A stretch of DNA of 64,000 bases, from assembly GCA_039566865.1 (NCBI GenBank), contig CM076955.1, forward strand, positions 3,350,501 through 3,414,500, written 5' to 3'. Origin of the DNA: Aurelia coerulea. Lineage: Eukaryota > Cnidaria > Scyphozoa > Semaeostomeae > Ulmaridae. The position numbers and the translations under genes were made by a program. Each line of letters begins with the position of its first letter. The stretch's first letter is position 1. Under the pieces are notes generated by a model. The model made no database searches, was not told the DNA's origin, and was given only the letters and a program-made list of their open reading frames with translations. Positions 13,201-19,789 of this stretch are shown here, one piece after another.

Positions 13201-15442
13201 AATTAGCATTTTTCGAGCCATCTTCAAGGTTACAGCAAGACTTTCTAGGCTAGAACAAGGTTACAAGGCCAAAACTACAAGGCTTGCACATGGCTATTAC
13301 ATGACCTTGTAGAGGGAGTTGCTCTGAAGATGCCCACTAGTCAGCACTGAATAAAAAAGAAAAAGTTCATAAGACAAAATTTATGCCTGTTTTCTTCAAG
13401 TGGTTATTGATACGAAAAATTAATGATAAAAACTAATCGAGGAGAGAGCCCCCCCTCTCCCCCTCTTAAATTGAGGAGAGAGCGAAGGTCCTCTTCAATG
13501 GTACACTATACGTACAAAAAGGAAACATGTACAGGCAAGTTTTTTTTAGAATACTCTTGGAGAGAGGGATACAGTATAAACATCACAACGATACAATATG
13601 AACTTGATTCCAAATTATAACAACCTGGAAAAGTCCCACAAGAAGATTAGAGTCAATAAACCTTGGGAAGAAGGATTTAGTCGATTACCAAGCACAAACA
13701 TATGCACACTTGTAGTCAGACTTACCGAAAGAGCATGTCTGCTTCGCAGGTATCTATATATCTGTGTTGGCTCTAGAAAATAGGAATGAATAATTCAGAC
13801 ATCCTTGGCAGTGGTGGAGACATGAGGGGGAGAATGAAAGGGGCAGATCCCTCATTTTTCTCTGAGGTCAGTCTTCCAATTTGTCTAAATCCATTGAGAA
13901 AATGTCTAGGTAGTTATTTTTAGGGTTTGATAGACAAATAAGGGCGTTTTCTGAAAATAATAAGGGTGTTTCCCAAGTATAAAAAGGATGTGGTCCTGAA
14001 ATTTTCTTGAGGTTACGCCCCTAAACCCCTATGCATTTGTCCCCTCCACTCTTTTGTGGCTGAAATCACCCATGATCGGCTATTAATGTGAGATGGTAGC
14101 TTCCTCCTTATTTTGTCAAAGGGTGATTGAAAAAGAAATCAGTCCAAGAAATCAATACACCAGGTCACAGTTTCAAAAAAGTGGGTGAAGTGTCTGACAG
14201 TTGGTGATTCTTAGCATTTTTAGTAAGGGTTTTACGGTTTTTGGTTGCTTAACTGGTGGTTTTACAGAACTTAGGTCTCTCAATGGTTTGCAGATTTCTT
14301 CACTAAATGAGTCAAGAAGGCAAGTTGTTTCAAGATACAACTATGAAAAAGTATCCTATTTGATATCCATTTTTATATAACAGATTTAAAGGGAATCTAA
14401 ACATATTAAATTGGCTCAAGCCACTTGCACGCAAATTCTAGCCTATATTCCCGTTGATGTAGATCAGTTACCCAAATTTCATGGTTTGTTGGCACGTGCC
14501 CCATTCTGGAGAGTATGGCAGTGCTCGACGAGATCTCGCGTGTGCAGACCAAGGAAGCAGTGGTGTGCTCGCGTGCAAGACCTTTGATTCCTTTCTTTTG
14601 AAAGTAGTGAACAAAAGATCTCGTCCAAAATCGGCGTACACACAAAATTTTTGAACAAAATCTTGTGCGTGCAGCTGCCACACTCTGCTGACTGGCATCT
14701 ACTGTATTTGCGTGACCATTTTTACCAAAGGCTTATATATGCTTAGATGTCCTTTAAGGCATCATTGGGATTAGCTTTCAGTCTTTGGGGTCACAAAAAT
14801 TGTAATAAGGCAATTATCTGTGACATGGAGCCGAGGTTAGTATATGCAAAGCATCAAAAGATGTTCTATTTTGTGCAGGTTTAGCCCCAGACTGGAAAGT
14901 TTCTATTTTTGCACGTGCAAGTTATGATGGCCTAAGTAAGATTTCACGGAAATTTTGCAGTTGAGAACAATAGATTAAAACAATAGATCTTTTGTCTATT
15001 CTATTGCCAACTGTGCGGCCGTGCAAGTTACTGCGTGCGCCATACAAACTTTCCAGTTTGGTTTTAGCAGATCTTAGAAAGATGTGGCTTTTCGGTTTTT
15101 CTGAACTATTTTGGCGGCTTTACTGTTTTTGATACCCCCTTTACAAACCCCAAATTTGCGCAATGCTTTTTCAAAACAAAACAGCAGACCATGGTCTCCT
15201 GCGCAGCGTCCAGCATAGAACGAAAACTGTGTGACCCCTCTTCCAAGACAAATATGAATTCGAGAAATTTGACAAGAATTTATGAGAAATAATGACAACA
15301 GACAGCTGAGTAATTCCAGCTTTAAATATTCTACCAACTGCACTTCATACTCACTCTCAAACGTTTGCAGAAACAGTTCATAATCAGCTCGAAGCTGCTC
15401 AAATTTCATTCTTCTTGGGCTTGGGTTCGGCGACTCCATCAT
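968..15442 (-). CDS. SUZ12: SUZ12, Polycomb repressive complex 2 subunit (5' half, exons 1-8)
   Basis: SUZ12 is the scaffold of PRC2, the nuclear histone H3K27 methyltransferase. Eight exons with GT-AG junctions join in one frame to give 331 codons, and the gene continues past the left edge. Diagnostic stretches are [20 protein letters not shown] (human has [20 protein letters not shown]), PLFLHRSLSYM, FLNITFAGFFHGP (C2-like region) and LIVFDKHKNCLLTDGEYELL (human [20 protein letters not shown]). The window therefore covers the ZnB, WDB1 and C2 regions; the C2H2 zinc finger and VEFS box are missing because the window ends. The long Gly/Ser-rich human N-terminus is absent: the protein starts about 12 residues before the conserved [12 protein letters not shown]. 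All introns are filled with repeats. Not seen: promoter and UTRs. Confidence 0.92.
1261..4836. mobile_element. mariner-type palindromic MITE (family A), swollen by nested repeats
   Basis: The left end CCGGGTGAGCCAAAAAAAA (1261) and right end (…GGCTCACCCGG, 4836) are inverted copies, each flanked by TA. The first ~150 bases (GTTCCCACTTTCGAAAATT, then AAAGTATTTTTGTGATTTTT) reappear inverted near 4690-4820. An inner inverted pair lies near 1445-1500 and 1640-1700. The 117-codon ORF inside it (1412-1765) is a by-product of the palindrome. Located in SUZ12 intron 7. Confidence 0.6.
3867..4648. repeat. 391-bp tandem duplication, two copies
   Basis: Copy 1 is 3867-4257 and copy 2 is 4258-4648. They differ at only a few bases (for example AAGCTC against AAGCCG near their ends). 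It lies inside the family A MITE in SUZ12 intron 7. Confidence 0.85.
4880..5455. mobile_element. mariner-type palindromic MITE (family G)
   Basis: The termini CCGGGTGTCCCAAAATGATG and their inverse are flanked by TA on both sides (878-879 and 5456-5457 in window numbering). The arms are long: GATTGCTTA…AACCGATTTTCAAAAACTTTG recurs inverted at 5375-5440. Total length is 576 bp. No transposase; non-autonomous. Confidence 0.85.
5560..5729. mobile_element. right half of a mariner-type MITE (family B)
   Basis: Ends with TTTTTCAAACAGGAGTACTT and GGGACACCCGG followed by TA. It matches the right arm of the fuller copy at 46843-47395. The matching left terminus is not present. Confidence 0.65.
5813..6071 (-). 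CDS. SUZ12: SUZ12 exon 7
   Basis: Encodes residues 161-246, including WNPSSQALSAPASCSISIPR and VKTFILSIQVTVP (equivalent to human VKSYSLLFRVTRP, within the C2 domain), then a Lys/Arg/Ser-rich linker (SKKSSKRTSRKK). Entered in phase 0 after TTTGTAAG and left in phase 1 at a GTAATA donor. Confidence 0.88.
6197..6519. mobile_element. palindromic MITE, 'GTACAAAAATACAAGGC' family, copy 1
   Basis: Termini read CCTGTACAAAAATACAA and its inverse, and the whole element is rich in inverted CAAGGC/GCCTTG words. Related copies are near 13026-13312 and 52649-53254. Located in SUZ12 intron 6. Confidence 0.7.
7194..7508. mobile_element. palindromic MITE with GGCCTAGTTT…ends
   Basis: The left arm (GGCCTAGTTTAAACATC…TTTTTTGCCGTGTCGG) is mirrored by the right arm (CGACACGGCAAAAAAACGATG…AACTGGGCC). 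Length about 315 bp. No ORF of note. In SUZ12 intron 6. Confidence 0.65.
7647..7759 (-). CDS. SUZ12: SUZ12 exon 6
   Basis: Encodes residues 123-160, ending VDVNLQLIKILAKKRK, which aligns with human VTLEVLLVKVCHKKRK. It starts after a TTTTTACAG acceptor in phase 1 and ends in phase 0 at GTTGGT, joining directly to exon 7. Confidence 0.88.
8841..8899 (-). CDS. SUZ12: SUZ12 exon 5
   Basis: Encodes residues 103-122 with KFLNITFAGFFHGP, matching human LQLTFTGFFHKN at the start of the C2 region. Acceptor TTTTTAG; donor GTTTTT is weak but gives the only frame that joins to exon 6. Confidence 0.85.
9295..10348 (-). mobile_element. CR1-like LINE, 3' fragment
   Basis: The minus strand encodes the RT C-terminal region: NIDKTNYIIFHSP, FVKFLGLLLDEHLSWKYHL, LYNALFLSFLQYGLIVWG, then …LKSIRYLGA. 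The catalytic palm is missing. The 3' UTR contains a CTCTCCTCGATTAGTTTACC-type block, and the end is a (TGAAAC)n run (9295-9320). A frameshift or stop near 9698 separates the last coding segment. It lies in SUZ12 intron 4 in the gene's orientation. Confidence 0.8.
10505..11050 (+). mobile_element. CR1-like LINE, 3' fragment, inverted to its neighbour
   Basis: Plus-strand coding segment LQYGIRSVRYCGAKCWNDIP…FRRKLKAFLFQNHY is the extreme C-terminus of the same LINE family. It is followed by the same 3' UTR block (GGTGCTCTCTCCTCGATTAG, about 10832) and an ACTGAACTGAA end. Together with the copy at 9295-10348 it forms a long inverted repeat within one SUZ12 intron. Confidence 0.78.
11243..11338 (-). 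CDS. SUZ12: SUZ12 exon 4
   Basis: Encodes residues 71-103: KAFKIDSMLEKKKSKMQ followed by an acidic stretch (NDDEEDDDE). Aligns with human KTFKVDDMLSKVEKMKG in the WDB1 region. Phase 2 in, phase 2 out; acceptor CATACCAG, donor GTACTG. Confidence 0.88.
11570..11720 (+). mobile_element. LINE/SINE-like 3' tail ending in (ACAT)n, copy 1
   Basis: The block CACCTCTAAGGGGACCATTA, then TTTTAATGCTATCCCTGCCA, ends in CATACATACATA. The same module recurs at 29964-30186. It is probably the 3' UTR of a non-LTR element; no coding part is present. Confidence 0.5.
11876..12356. mobile_element. palindromic MULE-like MITE, copy 1
   Basis: Terminal inverted repeats AGCATAGGTTCCAAATCTTT and inverse; CTACCGTTGGACTTTTGAG also occurs in both arms. 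A direct repeat ATATAATACAG lies at 11867-11877 and 12357-12367, offset by five bases on the right. A sister copy with a clean 9-bp duplication is at 50031-50553. In SUZ12 intron 3. Confidence 0.7.
12426..12841. mobile_element. palindromic MITE with CCTTAGTCCCTTCAAATTT ends
   Basis: The left terminus CCTTAGTCCCTTCAAATTT is mirrored by AAATTTGAAGGGACCAAGG at the right. The inside repeats CCCTTTAATTTTCGCTCCC-type words several times. The 69-codon ORF inside is incidental. Confidence 0.65.
12887..12963 (-). CDS. SUZ12: SUZ12 exon 3
   Basis: Encodes residues 46-70: PLFLHRSLSYMKERRTKKNG, aligning with human PIFLHRTLTYMSHRNSRTN. Acceptor CTTTCAG, donor GTAATG, leaves in phase 2. Confidence 0.9.
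13026..13312. mobile_element. palindromic MITE, 'ACAAGGC' family, copy 2
   Basis: Same arrangement of CAAGGC/GCCTTG inverted words and TTGGCCTTGTAC…AAGTTTTAGCCTTG as the element at 6197-6519, with more decayed ends. In SUZ12 intron 2. Confidence 0.6.
13726..13772 (-). CDS. SUZ12: SUZ12 exon 2
   Basis: Encodes residues 30-45, [16 protein letters not shown], nearly identical to human [16 protein letters not shown]. Acceptor TTTTCTAG, donor GTAAGT. Confidence 0.93.
14887..15061. mobile_element. hAT-type MITE, CCAGACTGGAAAG ends
   Basis: Left end CCAGACTGGAAAGTTT and right end AAACTTTCCAGTTTGG are inverted. The flanking 8-mers are similar but not identical, with TTTAGC shared. The ends resemble those of 54254-54479. 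In SUZ12 intron 1. Confidence 0.55.
15355..15442 (-). CDS. SUZ12: SUZ12 exon 1 (start codon)
   Basis: Encodes residues 1-29: [29 protein letters not shown]. Two adjacent ATGs open the frame; the first (15440-15442) is chosen. A third in-frame Met precedes the conserved block. Ends in phase 1 at a GTGAGT donor. Confidence 0.85.
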
Positions 15443-15451
15443 GCTCCCCAA

Positions 15452-16345
15452 CTTATTCCCACCCTCTCTTCAGACTTCTGTCTTCTTTAATTAAGTAGGT
15501 AGCTGTTTTATTTGATAGTCTGCACATTGAACTACATTTCTGTGGCTTGACTTGCGAAGGGAAGTTATAAACACGGCTTGAATCTTTCACTAAAATGTGA
15601 CCACTCTCCCTCCTCGATGAAAGGCCAAGGCCTTTGTACCGCAAGCGAGGACAAAATGGCACGGGAAGTGTGATGTCATGCTTTAAAAGTAGGTTTTGAT
15701 GGTAAGTAAAATAAAATTCCGAATTTTTCCAAATCGGCCAGAAGATTGACCGCACACCAGCTGCCTGCAGAGAAAGAACTTATATCTTTAAATCTGTTCT
15801 GTGTGGATTTTTATGTGAAATTTAGGTACAGGAGTTTAAGTCAACTTTGCTATTTGAATCCTTTCCAATGTTTGAGATTACTAAGTACCCTCCCAGCCCA
15901 GTAATGTGATGCAGGAAACAGGTGAGGTGAGGTGGAATTCAAGCAAAAATAGAGCAAAAATATGATAAACTTTTGAAAACATTTTGAGATTTTCGGTGAA
16001 GCGAAGGTACTTCCACTACGACCATATTCTGAGTCATGACTTTCACACTCGTACTTCTCAAAGCTGTTCTGTTTGAGTTGTTGATGTTGCTCTTTTGTTT
16101 CTGTGAGAGAAACGAGCGTGCGAAGCATTATGGCGGGAAAACAAAGCACAGTCGAAAAGGGCACCTGCTCACTGTTAGAAATTGGGGACATTTTTAATCT
16201 CATGCATTCCCTCACACCGAAGTGGGTGAGGTGGGGTAGGACTTGCTACGAGGGGGGCTATGAGTCTCTCTTTTCAGATCAGAGAGCGTACAGAAGGAGA
16301 AGAGCTTGTGCCTTAGCCCGGGAGGTCTACTTAAAACATTGACCA
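15452..16345. other. SUZ12 upstream flank, no gene recognised
   Basis: Holds the presumed SUZ12 promoter and 5' UTR. Open frames of 80-120 codons occur on both strands (15453-15755, 15850-16215, 16103-16342), but none resembles a known protein. No TATA box is identifiable. Confidence 0.4.
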
Positions 16346-16348
16346 CCC

Positions 16349-16572
16349 GGGGATGTGCCTGCCAATAGGGTATCATTTTCGGCTGAAAATTCCGGGACAG
16401 GATTATACCTTTTGCTTCTTTATTCCGGAACAGGTATGTCCATATAAGGTTCTTAAATTATTTTCACGAAAACCAGCAGTTTTCCGCAATATTATTCCAG
16501 GACAGGTATTATTCTTTCAGCATTTTATTCCAGGACAGGGTCATGCAAGCTTTCTCTGGCAGGCACATCCCC
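16349..16572. mobile_element. short palindromic MITE, GGGGATGTGCCTGCCA ends
   Basis: GGGGATGTGCCTGCCA at the left is mirrored by TGGCAGGCACATCCCC at the right. The interior repeats TATTCCRGGACAGG-type words four times. Related words (CCTGGGGATGTGC) occur at 19390 and 51029. Confidence 0.6.
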
Positions 16573-17510
16573 GTTGTTTTTCTCCAAGGTAGACCCCCCA
16601 GCTCCTCCCAAGCTTCGCAAAGTTATGTTTTGCTGGTGGTGATATTTGTACCTTGTTCACCAAACATTCACAGTGCATTGCTCCGAGCATTGCTCGTAAC
16701 ATTCGAAACTCCACGAAGGATCCGAAACTCCATCATTAGGAGAGAAAGGTCCAAATTTTCTTGCTTCGAAAAGAAGCGCTACCACGCTCATCCATACCAT
16801 TTCATATGAAATCCTTTTCCCTGACTTCTATCTAGTTGGTGAAAGACCCATTATCATGGACAATTTTGAAGGTAACCCCCTTTGAAGGAGTATCACTGAA
16901 CCCTAAAGAAATCTGTACAGTACAAAAACTGGTTCTGTGAGACAGGTTTGGGATTTTTGCTCTTATTACGATTCATTTTACTTCTATCTCTTTGTTGGAA
17001 ACAGTAGTACTGTTCGAAGTTGAGCCTTCTTCTCGAGAAAGGGCTTCCATTTTGCACTGACATTGTCATCAAGAAGAAGCCATGCACATCAAGGCAAAAA
17101 TTTACCAATTTTGCAGTTAAAAGTCAAGAAAAGACGAATGTACCTTTGTTAGAGAGATAAAGAATAAGAGAGACATACAGAAATAAAGTTTTAGAGTTTC
17201 TTAACTGCTCTTGAGCGTAGTACTAGAGTTTCTTAAAGTTTTGGTCATCGTAGTACTAGTTTCTTATAAACCAGTTTCTTATAAAAAAAACGTGTAATCA
17301 AACAGTTGCTATAACTGTACAATTTCAAAACATAACAGAACTTCATAATGTGGACTTCATAACAGAGAATCGCATAACTGACATATCTCGTTTTTTCAAA
17401 AAGCGTGTGTTCTTTTCGAAACCATATCAGATTTGAGAAGAAATAAGAGAATACAAAAATATAAAACATAAAAAAGAGTCTCACGCTATGGAACCTATGC
17501 GCCCAAATGG

Positions 17511-17790
17511 GTGGATAATCCTATACTGGGTGGGTTACGATCTTATACTGGGTGGGTTATGATCTTATACTGGGTGGGTTATGATCCTAATTGGGTGGGT
17601 TACTATCCTAAATGGGTGGGTTATTATCCCAAATGGGTGGGTTATTATCCCAAATGGGTGGATTATCATCCTAAATGGGTGGGTTATCATCCTAAATGCG
17701 GCGGATAACCTTATACTGGGTGGGTTATCATCTTATACTGGGTGGGTTATCATCCCAAATGCGGCGGATTACCTTATTATGGGTGGGCTA
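17511..17790. repeat. minisatellite, 21-22 bp unit (TGGGTGGGTTATNATCC)
   Basis: About 12 imperfect copies. A 21-base unit keeps the frame open, giving a spurious peptide with repeating GWVIIPN; the first units are 22 bases. The strongly G-rich strand is the plus strand. Confidence 0.9.
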
Positions 17791-17939
17791 TTATGCAAAA
17801 AATAATTTGAAAAAGTAAAGGCCACGATACCAACGTCGATTGCCGGATCCGAAGATGCTTGCGATGACGAAAAAATGAATAAATTTAAAGGCAGAAACAC
17901 CGCAACACGACAAAAAACAACAGCAAATACGATTAAATT

Positions 17940-18000
17940 AATTTTTGCCAATATTTCGTCCTGCCATGCAGGACTTCTTCAGGGCTGTAATGTGACAGTT
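17940..18000 (-). ncRNA. hammerhead-ribozyme-like motif of a Penelope-like element
   Basis: The minus strand reads CTGAAGA, then a perfect 7-bp hairpin GTCCTGC-ATG-GCAGGAC, then GAAA. These are in the order of hammerhead core box 1, stem II and core box 2. Penelope-like elements are known to carry such minimal hammerheads. Stem III and a cleavage triplet are not clear, so activity is doubtful. It lies 3' of the Penelope coding fragment on the same strand. Confidence 0.45.
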
Positions 18001-18119
18001 ATAATAAAAATTTGAATATGTACAGCGATTTGAAAAGGAGAAGTAACACGTGATTGGTTAGATATGATGGCTACGCAGAGGTTATATGGGTTAGGTTTAT
18101 AACGGCTATGTAATGTATG

Positions 18120-18200
18120 TAGTAAAATGATGATGATGCTAATCAAAATAATAATGATAATAATAATGCTGATGGTGATAATAATAATAATATGGTGATG

Positions 18201-18246
<46 letters not shown>

Positions 18247-18325
18247 TAATAATAATAATAATAATGATAAACATTATGTAAATGCAATGTTAGAAACTAA
18301 CTGCGATATAATGATAATAATAATG
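18120..18325. repeat. ATA/ATG trinucleotide microsatellite
   Basis: Long run of TAA/TGA trinucleotides. It produces meaningless Tyr/His/Ile open frames on the minus strand. Confidence 0.95.
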
Positions 18326-18365
18326 ATGGGGATAGTGAGGAGAATAGGTAAGGTAAGAGAGTGAG

Positions 18366-18448
18366 TAGACTTGCCCCAAGTCTGTTTTGTCAACTTCAAT
18401 TTTTTTGACGAAATTTTTTTTTGACGAAATAGACTTGGGGCAAGTCTA
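18366..18448. mobile_element. 83-bp mini-MITE, TAGACTTGCCCC ends, 9-bp TSD
   Basis: Inverted ends TAGACTTGCCCCAAGTCT are flanked by the perfect 9-bp direct repeat GAGAGTGAG (18357-18365 and 18449-18457). TIR start and TSD length match the larger element at 55453-56004. Confidence 0.75.
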
Positions 18449-18485
18449 GAGAGTGAGTAGATTAGGTTACTTACAACTGTGTTTG

Positions 18486-18794
18486 TTAGCGGTCTGTGGT
18501 TCTGTTCAGTCCGTTGGGTGAGAGAGTGTTCGCTAAGTCAATGAAGTAATTTTCCTTGGCTCGTCTAACACTCTCTCTGGTGTCATGTATCTTAAGTAGC
18601 GGTAGTAATTGCAAGTCTTGTACGGAGTGATTGGGTTTACAAAAGTGTTCTGCAACCCCGGATGTGTCGGAACGTTTGTTTATAATGTCTCGTCGTATGC
18701 AAAGTCTGCACATTTCCCTTGAGATAAATCGTTCCCCTTGGGCACGTGCACTGTCACGTGTAGAATATTCTATTTCAGAACGAGGCGTTACCAA
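18486..18794 (-). pseudogene. Penelope-like element, C-terminal (GIY-YIG region) fragment
   Basis: The ~100-codon minus frame contains ERFISREMCRLCIRRDIINK, GVAEHFCKPNHSVQDLQLLP, RRAKENYFIDLANTLSPNGLN and a stop. H-F/H-S, R…E…YFI and the closing L-PNGLN are characteristic of the GIY-YIG endonuclease C-terminus of Penelope-like retroelements. The reverse transcriptase and the GIY-YIG catalytic start are absent, so this is a 5'-truncated dead copy. Downstream on the same strand lies the hammerhead-like motif. Confidence 0.7.
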
Positions 18795-19389
18795 GGTTAC
18801 AGCAATATTTTGAATAAGGAAGTTTTTATTTAGGCCAAATGAACAAGAGAGAGCGCTGCAAAGAACTGCGATTATTTATGAACATGTGGTAGCAATAACA
18901 AAGATATGGAACCAGTTACAAGATTAGGAAAGCATGAAGCAACTGTGCTTACAAATCGTTCAAACTTTATCACCGTAGTTTCAGATCTGCCTTTTAGACA
19001 GCGGCGAAACAGTGCAGAGCACTTCTCCAAGGCGTTTACGCAGACTGGAACATACAAAAAGGGATCGCGACCATTTCATCAAACGACGCTATGTTTTGCA
19101 GGTCAACCGCAGGAGGTACAATATTTAACAACAACACATCAGGTAAATTACAATTTGTATGACATTTCCGTTAAAAAGTCCCTGCAACGCACCGCGGGGC
19201 CGGAATGCCGGAACTTTTAATTTGACGTCACATTAATACCGGTATAGTATTTGTACTAATTTGCAAAAAAGAAAATAATGATGCAAGCTGATTCACGTTC
19301 TTGCTTGATATTAACCTGAATTTTGGGCTAAAGTGAAAGTCCTGCAAAATAAGGGACTGGGTTGACTTAAAGGGTTTGTGCAAGCAAGG

Positions 19390-19776
19390 CACGGGGAGGG
19401 GGGTTCTTCCATAGTAAAGGTACCTGGGGATGTGCTGCGAGCAGGGGTATACTTTTTCGGACTTCTAGTCTAGCCAAGGGTATCCTTTTTTGCAATTTTG
19501 GCCTAGCAACGGTATAATCTTTGACAATATTGGTCTAGCCTATGGTACCATGGTACCATTTTGAGTATGAGAATTTGGCAGGGACGTAGGAAGCATCTCA
19601 AACTTGGAGGGGCACGACAATTCAAGGGCACTTTATTAAGCTAAAGAGGCACTTCCTGAAAATAAAAAGGGCACTTCTTTGTTTATTCCAAAATCTTGGG
19701 GGGGGGCACGTGTGCCCAGTGCCCCCCGGTTCCTACGTCTCTGGAATTTGGCCAAGAGCCCCCCCCTCCCCCTGTG
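19390..19776. mobile_element. hAT-type MITE (CACGGGGAGG…CCCCTGTG), host of a nested hAT MITE
   Basis: Ends CACGGGGAGGGGGG and CCCCCCTCCCCCTGTG are inverted. A perfect 8-bp direct repeat AAGCAAGG flanks it (19382-19389 and 19777-19784). A second copy begins at 51029. Confidence 0.8.
19579..19743. mobile_element. 165-bp hAT-type MITE, CAGGGACGTAGGAAGC ends
   Basis: Inverted ends CAGGGACGTAGGAAGC and GGTTCCTACGTCTCTG, with the perfect 8-bp target duplication GAATTTGG (19571-19578 and 19744-19751). It is inserted inside the element at 19390-19776. Relatives start at 31431, 43762, 44790 and 57221. Confidence 0.85.
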
Positions 19777-19789
19777 AAGCAAGGTTAAA

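Noticed and set aside
15850..16342. overlapping ORFs upstream of SUZ12 on both strands
   Set aside because: No similarity to any family I know, no splice pattern, and each is the shadow of the other.
17979..18287. Tyr/His/Ile-rich 102-codon minus ORF
   Set aside because: Translation of a (TAA/TGA)n microsatellite.
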